From Phytopseudomonas argentinensis (GTDB lineage: Bacteria; Pseudomonadota; Gammaproteobacteria; Pseudomonadales; Pseudomonadaceae), in NCBI RefSeq assembly GCF_900113905.1, contig NZ_FORC01000002.1, positions 916,772-980,771 of the forward strand: a DNA stretch of 64,000 nt, read 5' to 3'. The position numbers were made by a program, and so were the translations under genes. The notes beneath the pieces are model-generated. The model was not told where the DNA came from, made no database searches, and saw only the letters and a list, made by a program, of their open reading frames with translations. Positions 1 through 9,800 of the stretch are shown here, piece by piece (the stretch's first letter is position 1; each line of letters starts with the position of its first letter).

Positions 1-25
1 AGCCGGCGATCTGTTGCCGCCGGTC

Positions 26-1051
26 TCAGGTATTGCTCTCGGTGAATTTCTCGAAGTAGAGGTGGCCGTTGTCGATAGCGTTTTCGCTCAGCCAGGTCTT
101 TACCGACTCGACCATTGGCGGCGGGCCGCACAGGTACATGTCGAACGGCGCCTCGCGCAGCGCAGCGGCATCGAAGTGTTCGGCCAGGTAGCCGCGCCGT
201 CCGTCCCAGGCCGGTTCGGCCTCGCTGAGCACCGGCACGAAGCTGAAGCCGGGAATGCGCTCGGCGTAGGCCTGAATACGGGTCAGTTCGCACAGGTCGG
301 CCTGCTGGCGTACGCCGTAGTAGAGGGTGACCGGCTGGCCGCAGCCGCCGCGCTCTGCGATCTGGTCGAGCATGCCGAGAAACGCCGACAGGCCCGTGCC
401 GCCGGCGACCATCACCAGTGGGCGTTCGATCTGGCGCAGGTAGAAGGCGCCCAGGGGCGCCTCGAAGCGGATTTCATCGCCCACCTGGCAGCGCTCGCGG
501 ATGTAGTTGCTCATCACCCCGTCGGGCAACAGGCGGATGAGAAACTGCAGGCGGTTTTCGGCACTCGGCTGGCTGGCGAAGGAGTACGAACGCCAGGCGT
601 CGGTGCCGGGAATCTGCAGGCGTGCGTACTGGCCGGGCAAGAAGTCCAGTTGGTGCTCGTCGCCGCTGGCGTCCAGGTGCAGGATCGCGGTGCCGGCCGA
701 GACCTGCTCTACATGGCACACGCGGCTGCTGGCCTGAATGGTTCGGTTGGCGCCGCACAGCGCGGAGTCGAAATCGAAGTAGAACGAGGCGTCGGACTGC
801 ACACGGGTCTGGCAGGTCAGCACCTTGCGCTGCGCCAGGTCCTGTTCCGACAGGGCTTCTTCGTCCACGTAGTCAAGGCTGTAGCTGCCCGACTCGCAGC
901 GGCCCATGCAGGTGGCGCACACACCTTCTCGGCAGTCCAGGGGAATGTTGATGCCATTGCGCAACGCGGCGTCGAGGAGGATCTCGTTGCCGTTGACGGG
1001 GAAGAACAGCGTCTTGCCGTCGGCGAAACTGAAGGCGACCTTGTGATTCAT
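26..1051 (-). CDS. antC: Anthranilate 1,2-dioxygenase electron-transfer (reductase) component AntC
   Basis: This protein passes electrons from NADH through FAD and a [2Fe-2S] cluster to the AntAB oxygenase. The 341-residue product has an N-terminal plant-type ferredoxin domain with the cluster cysteines C40, C45, C48 and C80, then a flavin-binding domain with the RSYSFAS motif near residue 154, then an NAD-binding domain with GGTGLSAFLG and a C-terminal CGPPPMV. This domain order is that of the BenC/AntC/XylZ family. I chose the ATG at 1051 because the ferredoxin domain begins there; an upstream in-frame extension overlaps antB and has no family match. It is the last gene of antABC, 19 bp after antB. 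BenC is the alternative, but the adjoining AntA-like subunit and AntR-like regulator favour AntC. Confidence 0.92.
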   Translation of the reverse strand: MNHKVAFSFADGKTLFFPVNGNEILLDAALRNGINIPLDCREGVCATCMGRCESGSYSLDYVDEEALSEQDLAQRKVLTCQTRVQSDASFYFDFDSALCGANRTIQASSRVCHVEQVSAGTAILHLDASGDEHQLDFLPGQYARLQIPGTDAWRSYSFASQPSAENRLQFLIRLLPDGVMSNYIRERCQVGDEIRFEAPLGAFYLRQIERPLVMVAGGTGLSAFLGMLDQIAERGGCGQPVTLYYGVRQQADLCELTRIQAYAERIPGFSFVPVLSEAEPAWDGRRGYLAEHFDAAALREAPFDMYLCGPPPMVESVKTWLSENAIDNGHLYFEKFTESNT

Positions 1052-1070
1052 GATGTCTGCGTCCGCACGG

Positions 1071-1568
1071 TCAGAGGTGATAGAAATCCAGCACCGAGTT
1101 GATGGTGTCGTTGAGCAGCACCACATGCTTGCGGCTGATCACGAAGCTGTCGCCGCTCGGGCGCAGGTGGTAGGTGGCGTAGCCGAAGAAGTGCTCGCTC
1201 TGGCCCAGGCGGTGGTACAGGGTGGTCCAGTTGGCCTTGACCTGCAGTTGCCCGCCGGGCAGTTCGGCGATGCGCAGGTTGCTGATGTTGTGCAGGGTGC
1301 GCGGCATCGGGATGGTCGAGGCGGCCTTGCCGGTACGGATGCGGAACACCCGGTCTTCCAGCCCGGAGCGGTTGGCGTAGTAGATCAGCGACATGCCTTT
1401 CTTCGGGTCAACGGTGTAGCTGTGCTCGGACTCCCACTGCGGCAGGTGGAACTCGCTGTCTTCGCTGAACAGCGCCAGGTAGGCGTCCCAGTCCTGGGCG
1501 TCGCACAGCTCGCATTTGCGAAAGAAGAATTGCTCGATCTGGTAGTGCAGTTGCGGATTCATGTTCAT
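1071..1568 (-). CDS. antB: Anthranilate 1,2-dioxygenase small (beta) subunit AntB
   Basis: This is the structural beta subunit of the alpha-beta ring-hydroxylating dioxygenase. It has no metal site of its own. The 165-residue product starts MNMNPQLHYQ and has the usual length and compact alpha+beta (NTF2-like) pattern of the BenB/AntB family, with typical stretches such as AQDWDAYLALF and VISRKHVVLLND. The start at 1568 gives an ATGA overlap with the antA stop (1565-1568), which is typical of coupled translation of subunits; a second ATG two codons later is possible. antC follows after 19 bp. The assignment rests on length, position between antA and antC, and family resemblance. Confidence 0.92.
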   Translation of the reverse strand: MNMNPQLHYQIEQFFFRKCELCDAQDWDAYLALFSEDSEFHLPQWESEHSYTVDPKKGMSLIYYANRSGLEDRVFRIRTGKAASTIPMPRTLHNISNLRIAELPGGQLQVKANWTTLYHRLGQSEHFFGYATYHLRPSGDSFVISRKHVVLLNDTINSVLDFYHL

Positions 1569-2962
1569 ACCTCGCGCAGCTTCAGGGGCTGGTCCTGGGC
1601 GATCCTGTCCAGGCCTTGCAACAGGAAGCGCTGCCAGTTGCTGTGCTGGTTGACGTACAGGCCCTCGTGGGTGAATTCGGTGCCGGTCAGCGCCGGCTGA
1701 ATGCCGATCGCCTCGCTGTTGGCGGTCGGGCCTTCGACCCATTTGCCGTTGCCCCGGGAGATATCGCTCCAGCGCTCCAGGCGAGCCTGGAAGCCGCGCT
1801 GGGCTTCGCGGAATTCCACCAGGTCGTCTGGCGTACCCATGCCCGAGACGTTGAAGAAGTCCTCGAACTGGCGGATGCGGCTCTCGCGGTCGGCGTCGGA
1901 CTCGCCCTTCACGCCGATGCACTGGCTGATCACCTCGGTCTTGTTCCAGGCCACCGGGCGCACGATGCGCAGCTGCGAGCTGATCTGGTCCATGAAGAAC
2001 AGGCTGGGGTAGATGTTCAGGTTGCGCAGGCGGTGCATCATCCACTCGGCCTTGGCCTGGCCGTATTCGGCCACCAGGCGCGGCATCACCGTGGCGTAGC
2101 CAGGGCGCACCGTGGGGTTGGGCATGTCGCTGAACAGCAGGCTGTGCCCGTTGTGGAAGGAGAACCAGCCGTCGTCGGTCTGCGCGTCGCCGGCGCCGAG
2201 CTTGCTGTAGTCCAGGGTGCTGCTGGCGCCGCCCTTCTCGGCGTTGACCTGCTGGCGGTGCTGCACGGTGGCCACGTAGTTGTAGTGCACGGTGCTGACG
2301 TGATAGCCGTCCAGGCCGTTTTCGTTCTGCAGCTTCCAGTTGCCGTCGTAGGTGTAGGCCGACTTGCCGGGCAGCACTTCCAGCTCACCGGTGGGCGACT
2401 GGGCGACCATCATGTCGAAGAACACTTTCGAGTCGCCGAGGAATTCTTCCAGGCTGTCGGTGCCCGTCGCATCCAGGCTGATGAATACGAAGCCCTTGTA
2501 GCTTTCGATGCGCGCTTTCTTCAGGCCGCGGGTGGCCTTGTCGAAACCCTCGGGGTACTCGCCCGGCGCCTTGACCTTGACCAGGCGCCCGTCGCTCTTG
2601 TAGCACCAGGCGTGGAACGGGCAGGTGAAGGTACTCTGGTTGCCCTTCATCACCCGGGTCAGGGTGGTGCCGCGGTGCTGGCAGGCGTTGATCAGTGCGT
2701 GCAGCCGGCCTTCGCCATCACGGGTGATGATCATCGGCTGGCGGCCGGCACGCATGGTCAGGAAGTCGTGCTGGTTGGCGATCTCGCTCTCGTGGCAGGC
2801 GTAGATCCAGTTCTTTTCGAAGATCAGTTCCATCTCCAGGTCGAACAGCTCCGGTTCGGTGAACATGTCCCGGGCGATGCGGAACACGCCTTCGCCAGGG
2901 CGAAAGTCCAGGCAGCCGTTGATGAAGTCCTTCCACTGATCGACGCTTCTTGTTGGTGTCAT
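1565..2962 (-). CDS. antA: Anthranilate 1,2-dioxygenase large (alpha) subunit AntA
   Basis: This is the catalytic subunit that dihydroxylates anthranilate, with loss of ammonia and CO2, to give catechol. The 465-residue product carries a Rieske [2Fe-2S] motif, C94-x-H96 and C114-x2-H117, and the mononuclear iron site in NGLDGYHVSTVHYN (D218, H221, H226). Length and motifs match the BenA/AntA family, and from memory the sequence is very close to Pseudomonas AntA. The start is the ATG at 2962, where family similarity begins; an in-frame upstream extension of 16 codons is not needed. It leads the antABC operon and is divergent from an AraC-type regulator of the AntR type across a ~560 bp gap. 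Anthranilate rather than benzoate as substrate is inferred from overall similarity and the regulator. Confidence 0.92.
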   Translation of the reverse strand: MTPTRSVDQWKDFINGCLDFRPGEGVFRIARDMFTEPELFDLEMELIFEKNWIYACHESEIANQHDFLTMRAGRQPMIITRDGEGRLHALINACQHRGTTLTRVMKGNQSTFTCPFHAWCYKSDGRLVKVKAPGEYPEGFDKATRGLKKARIESYKGFVFISLDATGTDSLEEFLGDSKVFFDMMVAQSPTGELEVLPGKSAYTYDGNWKLQNENGLDGYHVSTVHYNYVATVQHRQQVNAEKGGASSTLDYSKLGAGDAQTDDGWFSFHNGHSLLFSDMPNPTVRPGYATVMPRLVAEYGQAKAEWMMHRLRNLNIYPSLFFMDQISSQLRIVRPVAWNKTEVISQCIGVKGESDADRESRIRQFEDFFNVSGMGTPDDLVEFREAQRGFQARLERWSDISRGNGKWVEGPTANSEAIGIQPALTGTEFTHEGLYVNQHSNWQRFLLQGLDRIAQDQPLKLREV

Positions 2963-3521
2963 GGTCCTGTACCTGTCGGATCGGGTGCATGGGGGAGGTA
3001 CTTGCCGCAAGCAGCGGCATCCTCGTTGCGATCATTTAACGGGGGCTGGAACAGGCGCAGCTATCCGCTTTGTGGCCAAAGGCGAGCCGTAAATTTTGCG
3101 CGGTGGTGGGGTCGCGGGCGTGGCTAGCACGTGCGTCGGAGCAGCCGATATCCGCTTTTTCAGCGCTTGCTGGCCACTTTGCAGGGGCTGGCCAAACGGT
3201 AACAACGGTGGGTCGGTACGCCACACATGGGCTTGGCTGAAGGGGCCGGCACCAGGTGGCGGCACGCTGCAGTGCATTGGGCGCCCGCACCGCCTACGTG
3301 CTGGTGCAACCAGCGAAGCAGCGCTCTGTAACGGGGCGTTCAGGTCGTCTGGCGCAAGCTGCCGTCGGCTCGCCGTGAGCCGGGTTATCCGAAAAGTTGA
3401 GCATTGCTATCCGGAAAGTTCGCAGGCCTTGCAGATGGCGCTTTCATGGCCTGTGGCTTGCATCGCTGTTGCGCACGCGTCGCAGAACGCGCATAGAAAA
3501 CAGCCTTGAAGAGTGCCCGTG
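2963..3521. promoter_or_regulatory. antA-antR divergent intergenic region
   Basis: This 559 bp gap between antA and antR must hold both promoters. The most visible structure is a direct repeat, GCTGGCCA at 3169-3176 and again at 3187-3194, an 18 bp period. The second copy is preceded by TGCA in the TGCA-N6-GG spacing known for XylS/BenR-type half sites. A related TGTGGCCAAA lies near 3071. Direct repeats of this size are usual for AraC-family operators, so they are candidate AntR sites, but this is a weak visual match. I found no convincing gene in the gap. Confidence 0.35.
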
Positions 3522-4532
3522 ATGAGCCTGAAGTCTGAATTTCACTTGCGTGATATCCACGCCGATCACAGCGACCTTGCCGGCGCCCGTTCGTGGATGT
3601 CGGCCATTTGCGGCCCCCACCAACTCAAAGCCAGCCGGCCGGGCCGCATCCAGTTTCGCCACAGCGCCAACGTGCTCAAATCGATGTCGACCACCTTGGG
3701 GATCATCGAATACGGCACCGACGTGACGGTCGATATCGCTGATGTCGACAGCTTCAACAGCTACAGCATCAGCCTGCCGCTGTGCGGCGAGCAGGAGTTG
3801 GCCAGAGGCGGCGAGCGGCTGCATTCCGATTCCCAGTACGGCGTGATCGTCGCGCCCAACGAAAGCCAGGAACTGAGCATCGCCGGCAATTGCCGCAAGC
3901 TGCAGGTGGTCATCAGTCGCACGGCGATGAACAAGACCCTTGAGGAAATGCTGCAGCGCCCCATGCATCAGCCGCTGCGTTTCCTGCCCGGCATGGATGC
4001 GGTCAATGGCGACGCGGCATCCTGGTGGCGCACGGCCAAGCATTTCATCGAGGAGATGGAGCGTGGCGAGCTTTACGGGCAACTGATGTTCAGCCGCGAT
4101 GTGGAGAGTGCCCTGGTCAAGGGGTTGATCCTGGCGCAGCCCAACAACTATTCCGAATTGTTGCGCGAAACCCTCGGCGCCCGCATGCCCCATTATCTGG
4201 TTCGTGCCCGGGCGTACATCCAGAGCCACGCGCGTGAAGAGCTGCGGCTCGAAGATGTCGAGCGAGCGTCCGGCGTATCGCGCTTCAAGCTGTTCGAAGG
4301 GTTTCGCAAGCACTTCGGGCTTTCACCCATGGCCTACCTGAAAAAATACCGCCTGACCGCAGTGCGCCAGGAAATTCTCGAAGGCCGGGGCCTGTGCAAC
4401 ATCTCCGTGATTGCCATGGAGTGGGGTTTCAGCCATCTGGGGCGCTTTGCCTGCGAGTACCGCAAGCTGTTCGACGAAACGCCGAGCATGACGCTGCAGC
4501 GCGCCGAAGCACACCGCTCGCGTTCGCACTGA
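3522..4532 (+). CDS. antR: AraC-family activator of anthranilate dioxygenase, AntR-like
   Basis: This is a predicted transcription activator that responds to anthranilate and switches on antABC. The 336-residue product has an N-terminal AraC_binding_2-type sensor region (residues 30-190) and a C-terminal double helix-turn-helix (about 230-330) with the AraC signature region running from RLTAVRQEIL through SVIAMEWGFSHLGRFACEYRKLFDETPS. I chose the ATG at 3522 because GAAGAG lies 8 bp upstream; a GTG three codons earlier is in frame. It is divergent from antA, the expected arrangement. The BenR/XylS subfamily is closely similar, so the inducer is inferred from the adjacent operon. Confidence 0.85.
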   Translation: MSLKSEFHLRDIHADHSDLAGARSWMSAICGPHQLKASRPGRIQFRHSANVLKSMSTTLGIIEYGTDVTVDIADVDSFNSYSISLPLCGEQELARGGERLHSDSQYGVIVAPNESQELSIAGNCRKLQVVISRTAMNKTLEEMLQRPMHQPLRFLPGMDAVNGDAASWWRTAKHFIEEMERGELYGQLMFSRDVESALVKGLILAQPNNYSELLRETLGARMPHYLVRARAYIQSHAREELRLEDVERASGVSRFKLFEGFRKHFGLSPMAYLKKYRLTAVRQEILEGRGLCNISVIAMEWGFSHLGRFACEYRKLFDETPSMTLQRAEAHRSRSH

Positions 4533-4543
4533 GGGCCACCTTC

Positions 4544-4981
4544 TTACGCCATCGACGGCAGCCGTCGCTTTACGGTGGTCTTCTTGACGATGGCGGTGTT
4601 GGTCAGTGCATAGACGTTGATGTGGTCGAGTATCTCATCCAGCTGCTCCATCGACCGTACGTGAAGCCGGGCGATAAAGCAGTCTTCGCCGGTGACCTTG
4701 TCGCACTCGGTGAACTGCGGCGTGGCCTGGATCTGCCGCTCCACCTCGTGCAGCTGGCCGGGCAGGGGGCGAATGCGCACGATGGCCTGCAGCTGGTAGC
4801 CGAAGGCGCGCGGGTCGACCTCTACGCCATAGCCTTTCAAAACGCCTTTCTCTTCGAGCTTGCGCAACCGTTCTGCCACGCTCGGTGAGGACAGGCCGCT
4901 GATCTGCGCCAGCGCCTTGAGCGAGCGACGGGAGTCCTCCATCAGCGCATTGATCAGTTGCTGATCTTTTTCATCGGTCAT
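4544..4981 (-). CDS. Lrp/AsnC-family transcriptional regulator
   Basis: This is a feast/famine DNA-binding regulator that usually senses an amino acid. The 145-residue product starts MTDEKDQQLINALMEDSR, with an N-terminal winged helix-turn-helix (residues 5-60, with the SSPSVAERLRKLEEKGVL recognition segment) and a C-terminal RAM/AsnC effector domain (about 70-145) that includes TGEDCFIARLHV. The start at 4981 is preceded by a GGAG site on the minus strand; a longer in-frame extension upstream is not conserved in type. It is divergent from the EamA exporter at 5113 across 131 bp, so the exporter is its likely target. That is a common pairing of Lrp regulators with amino-acid exporters. The end is only 11 bp from the convergent antR stop. 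Confidence 0.88.
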   Translation of the reverse strand: MTDEKDQQLINALMEDSRRSLKALAQISGLSSPSVAERLRKLEEKGVLKGYGVEVDPRAFGYQLQAIVRIRPLPGQLHEVERQIQATPQFTECDKVTGEDCFIARLHVRSMEQLDEILDHINVYALTNTAIVKKTTVKRRLPSMA

Positions 4982-5112
4982 GCTCGCTCCAAAGGCGTTT
5001 TCCGAAATTCGCCTTGATACTAAAGCCTGCACGCCGTTTTTGCCTTCCTTTTGCCATGGAGCGGCTGCAAGTCGCTCGCCATACTTTGCGCACTACTTGA
5101 AGGAGCGTATCG

Positions 5113-6012
5113 ATGGACAAGCAAACCCACAGAGGCACGCTGGAAATGGTCGCCGCCATGCTGATTTCCGGCACCATCGGCTGGTTCGTTCTGCTGTCCG
5201 GTTTACCGGTGCTGGACGTGGTGTTCTGGCGCTGCGTATTCGGCGCCCTGACACTGCTGCTGGTCTGCGCGCTGCTGGGCCACCTGCGCCTCGGCCTGCT
5301 AAGCCGCGTTACCCTCATGTTGGCCGTGATCAGCGGGGTGGCCATCGTCGGCAACTGGCTGCTGCTGTTCGCCTCTTACTCGCGCGCCTCAATCTCCATC
5401 GGCACGGCGGTGTACAACGTGCAGCCGTTCATGCTGGTGATCCTGGCGGCGCTGTTTCTCGGTGAAAAACTGACTCTGCAAAAGCTTGCCTGGCTGTCGA
5501 TCTCGTTTCTCGGCATGCTGGCCATCGTCAGCGCCCATGGCAGCGCCGGGCAGGGTGGTGATGATTACCTGACGGGCATCGCCTTCGCGCTGGGCGCAGC
5601 CTTTCTGTACGCCGTGGCGGCACTGATCATCAAGAAACTCAAGGGCGTGCCGCCGCACCTGATCGCGCTGATCCAGGTCAGCGTCGGTGTGCTGATGCTG
5701 GCGCCGCTGGCCGACTTCACCAGGCTACCCCAGGGCCAGCACACCTGGTCGATCCTGCTCACCCTGGGCCTGGTGCACACCGGCGGCATGTACGTGCTGC
5801 TCTACGGCGCCATCCAGAAACTGCCTACCGCGCTGACCGGCGCGCTGTCGTTCATCTACCCGGTTGCGGCGATCGGCGTTGACTGGATGGCCTTCGATCA
5901 CCAGCTCAGTGTTTTGCAGTGGCTCGGTGTGGCGGCCATTTTGCTGGCGGCTGCGGGGATGCAGCAGGGGTGGGGGCTGCGTATCGCCGGCTGGCCAAGG
6001 CTCAGCCGTTGA
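5113..6012 (+). CDS. EamA/DMT-family inner-membrane exporter
   Basis: This is a drug/metabolite-transporter superfamily permease, probably exporting an amino acid or a similar small metabolite. The 299-residue protein has about ten hydrophobic segments and two EamA halves (about 10-140 and 155-290); features such as RAS.SIGTAVYNVQPFML in the first half and LTGALSFIYPVAAI in the second fit the family. ATG at 5113 follows a clear GAAGGAG site. The divergent Lrp-type regulator next door suggests amino-acid-dependent control. The substrate cannot be read from the sequence. Confidence 0.85.
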   Translation: MDKQTHRGTLEMVAAMLISGTIGWFVLLSGLPVLDVVFWRCVFGALTLLLVCALLGHLRLGLLSRVTLMLAVISGVAIVGNWLLLFASYSRASISIGTAVYNVQPFMLVILAALFLGEKLTLQKLAWLSISFLGMLAIVSAHGSAGQGGDDYLTGIAFALGAAFLYAVAALIIKKLKGVPPHLIALIQVSVGVLMLAPLADFTRLPQGQHTWSILLTLGLVHTGGMYVLLYGAIQKLPTALTGALSFIYPVAAIGVDWMAFDHQLSVLQWLGVAAILLAAAGMQQGWGLRIAGWPRLSR

Positions 6013-6074
6013 GAGGGAGTTTCGCCGCTTGGCTCCCGGGCAAGGGCAGGCACCTGTTACGGTGCCTGCGCAGG

Positions 6075-6803
6075 TCAGGCCTGGGAGCGTGCGGTGGTGA
6101 GGTCGATCAATTCCGCCCAGTTGCTCATCGAGATGAAGTGGCAGTACACCAGATGCAGCCAACCGCGCTCGCGCCATAGCACCAGGGTTTCTGCCGGCAG
6201 CTGGTTGAAGCGCGTCTCGTCGATGACCTTGAAGCCGCCCATGCTCAGTTTCTCGCCAGTGGCCAGGGTGACATCCGCACGGTTGTCATTGAGTAGCCCG
6301 GCCTCCACCAGTGCCTCGACGAAGCCGTTGGTGAACACATGGTGGCCCTGATAGTCCCGGCAGAACGCCAGGGCGTTCTCGACCAGCGCAGTCGGCTTGC
6401 CGTCTTCGAACAGTGGGCGGCCCCCTTCTTGGCTCACGCCCGCAGCGGCCTCGTCGATGCACAGGGTGTATTCGCTCTTGTCGCTGTTCTCCATGAAGAT
6501 GAACGGGTAGCGACGGACATATGCCGGCACGTAGCTCGCCTGCCACTGCCCCTGTTCGCTGACGAACAGGTTTTCGCCATTGCGCAGGCCGAGCAGGGCT
6601 ACCGGTTGCGGTTTTTCGCCCTCGGCAAAGACGATGGGGTAGTGCTTGCACACCTGGGTGAACTCCGCCGCTACCAGCGGCACCGAATTGCTCGCGGTGG
6701 CGAAGCGGTAGTCGCTCGCTTCGGCCAGGCCGAGGCTGGCGTCCTGTTCGGCGCGCAGCGGGCGTGGCTGCTTGTAGAAAACCGGCAGTGCTGTGGTGGT
6801 CAT
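6075..6803 (-). CDS. SapC-family protein, third gene of the adhesin operon
   Basis: This 242-residue protein resembles the SapC family (Pfam PF07277), named after a gene linked to surface-layer protein genes in Campylobacter; its biochemical role is not known. It starts MTTTALPVFYKQ and contains the family-like segments VPLVAAEFTQVCKHYPIVF, YVPAYVRRYPFIF and MGGFKVIDETRFNQLP. There is no signal peptide or membrane span, so it should be cytoplasmic. The start at 6803 follows an AAGAGAG-like site and lies 43 bp after the stop of the giant adhesin gene on the same strand, so the two are probably co-transcribed. Its place as third gene after a pore and an adhesin recalls Haemophilus hmwC, a cytoplasmic adhesin glycosyltransferase, but I see no sequence resemblance to that enzyme. 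Confidence 0.75.
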   Translation of the reverse strand: MTTTALPVFYKQPRPLRAEQDASLGLAEASDYRFATASNSVPLVAAEFTQVCKHYPIVFAEGEKPQPVALLGLRNGENLFVSEQGQWQASYVPAYVRRYPFIFMENSDKSEYTLCIDEAAAGVSQEGGRPLFEDGKPTALVENALAFCRDYQGHHVFTNGFVEALVEAGLLNDNRADVTLATGEKLSMGGFKVIDETRFNQLPAETLVLWRERGWLHLVYCHFISMSNWAELIDLTTARSQA

Positions 6804-6846
6804 CGCAAAACTCTCTTTGCTTCTTTCATATGGGTCACATTCTCGC

Positions 6847-9800
6847 TCAAAGCTGGCAACGCAGAGCGCCACTGGTCGTGTCGGTGGTACAACCCGCCGC
6901 AAAGCGAGCGGTGTTGAGCACTTGCGGCGACATGTACACGTCCAGCGGCTCCGGGGTCAGGCCTCGGGGATCCATGCGCTGGGTGAACAGAGGGCTGGCC
7001 TGCGGCGTGGTCGGAATGGCCGAGTGCGGTACGGTCGAGGCGATCAGTTGGGCGATGGATTCATCTCCGCCCCACGGCGTGTCGTTGATGAAGTAGGGCG
7101 CACGCTTGAGTGCCGAGTCGATATCCCGTGCGACCTGACGGCCACCGACCCCAGCGATGCTGCCGTACAGCCTGGCCGAGCCGGCAGTCGGCACGGTGAG
7201 GCGGCCAACCTGCAGAAGGCTGCCGTTCTGTGCGTTGCCGCCTGGTTTGCCGATGTTCAGTGCGCCGCTGCCGGAGGACAGGGTCAGCCAGGTGGTTGGG
7301 GCCAGAAGGCCGGTCATCACGATATCGTCGGAGGTGCTGAAGGTCGCCTTCTCGGAGAGGATCTTGGCCACGCTCTGCAACTCGATGCCGCCATTGCCGA
7401 TGGTGATGCTGTCCGGCAGATATACTTCAGCGCCGCCGGTCTGCTTGAAGTCGCGCATCGCACGAATGGCGGCCTTGAAGATGATCGAGCCCCGATCATC
7501 GCTGTTGTGCACCGCCACGCCGCCTTGTTCGGCGGTTACCGTCCCTTCGAACACGAAGCCCTTGCCGCTCACCACGATACCGTCTGCGCCATCGGCCAGC
7601 AGATCGCCGGAGAAGCGGGTGAGGCCACCTGCCGCCGCTTGCTGAACGCTGCCCACCCGGACCTTGGAGGCGAAGTCGATGCTGTCGCCGGCGTCGAGGG
7701 TCAGGGTACCCAGCGCGGACTGCCCACCGACCGCACCCTCAACCCGAATGTGCTGTCCGGCGGACAGGGTCAGGGAAGAGCGGTTGCCACTGTCGAGGCT
7801 GGCGCCGAACGACAGGGAACCGCGGGTGCTGCTCAGCGACTGGTTGCCATCGAGGGTGACGGCGCCCTGATAGCGCTGGTCGCCAGTGGTCACCAGCGAG
7901 CCACCGTTGAAGCGCGTGCTGCCCGCTACGCTGAGGCTGGCGAGCGGGGCGCCTGCGCCTTGCTCGCCGCCGATCAGCGCATCGCCTTCGATACGCAGCG
8001 ACTGCTCGCCGGCCACCCGGCCGCCTACGCCTTTGGCGAGGGTCACGCTACTGGCCTTGAGTACGGCATCGGTGTCGATCACCAGCTTCTCGGCGTAATG
8101 CTGGACGCCCGTGGTGGTCACATTACCTTTGAGGGTACCGGTACCGGTGATACTCAAGGTGGACAACGCCGTCGTAGCGCCGACGTCGGCCAGCGTTGCA
8201 TTGCCATCGATGAGCAGCGATTGGCTTGCGCCCGGCCTGGCGTCCACGCCTGCCAGGAGGATCACTTCGCTGGCCTTGAGCACGGTATCGGTGGAGAGGG
8301 TAAGGTGTTCGCCGTAGCGCTGGGTGCCAAGGGTGTCGATAGGACCGCCGGCGATTTCCAGCACGCCACCGGCACTGGTTTGCAGCGTAGCGGCCTTGAG
8401 TGCCGTGCCGAAGTGGCTGGTACCGTCGCTGTCGATCTGCATCGCGCCGAGACGCTGCAGCCCGCCGACCACGCCATTGAAGCGCACGTCGCCGGTAGCA
8501 CTGGCGATGTTCAGATCATGGCTGCCGTCCAGGCTGGAGGCCAAGGTGACGTTGCCGCCCGAGGTGTTCAGGCGGGTATCGCTGACCAGGGTTACGGCAC
8601 CCAGATAGGTCTGGCTGCCACGGGTGCTGATCGAGCCACCCTGCAGCAGGGCGGCACCACTGATGCTCAGGGAAGACAGCGCCTGATCCTCGCCAACCGG
8701 CCCGCCAAGCACGGCATTGCCGATGATCGACAGTGCCTGGGCGCCGTTGGCACCTGCGGCCAGGGTCACCTGGGCGCCGCTGAGCAGGATGTCCGCGGCC
8801 AGATTCAGGCGTTCGCCGTAGTACTGATTGCCCGTGGTGTCCACATTGGCAGCGAGGCGCACGGAGCCCGGATCATCGGTATAGACCGAGGCCGCACGCA
8901 CGCTGCTGGCGAAGTTGGAGTCGCCGGCGGTCTGCACACGAATGGCACCGGTGCGGGCCAGGCTGCCGATGGCGCCCAGGAAATTCACGTCGCCGGCATC
9001 GTTGCTGATCACCAGCAGGTCATGGGCGCCATCGACCAGACCGGCGAAGCTCACGCCTGCCTGCTGGCTGGTCAGGGTGCTGTTGCCAGCCAACTGCACA
9101 TTGCGGTACTGCTGGGCACCCGAGGTGAGGATGTCGCCCGCGAGCAGCAGCCTGCCTGTGCCGCTGACATCCAGGCTGGCGAGCGCTTCGCTGGCGCCTA
9201 CGCTGCCGTCGAAGCGCACGCTGCCGCTGCCATTGGCGATGCTCAGCGCCTGGTTGCCGTCCACCGTGCCGAGGACCACCGCGCCGTTGCCACTGAGGAT
9301 ATTCGTCGCGCCCAACAGATGGGTGGCGCCATTGACCGTGAAGGTGCCTCCAGTGGTCAGGTAATTGCCGCGCAGCGAGGTGTTGCCGCTGTATTGCTGG
9401 GCACCGTTGCTGTTTACCCCGACCAGACTGATGGCGTTGGCCTCGATGGACAGCGCCGTGAGGCCGCTGGCGACCTGTTGCAGGTCGACGTTGCCGTCGT
9501 TGGCCTTGATGGTAGCGGTCAAGGCATGGCCGGCGAGGGCGCCGACGAGGGTGATATCGCCTTGCTGCGCGGTCAGGTTCAGGGTTTTGCCGCTACCGCT
9601 GGTGGCAATGGCATTGGCGACGAAGCCCAGGTCGTTGGTGAAGTCGATATTGCCGGTGCCCAGCACGCTGAGCGCACTGAGTTGGCCCTTGTTGACGACC
9701 ACCAGGTCGTTGGCGTTGCTGCGTACGTAGAGATTGCCGCTCTGGCTGTCGAGCGTGGTGAGCCCGCCCTGGCTGCCGCTGACGAAGCGCAAGGCCCCGG

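Noticed and set aside
6847..9000. Contact-dependent inhibition (CdiA) toxin at the adhesin C terminus
   Set aside because: The protein ends in beta-helix repeats and a short cysteine tail; no toxin-like domain or immunity gene follows, only sapC.
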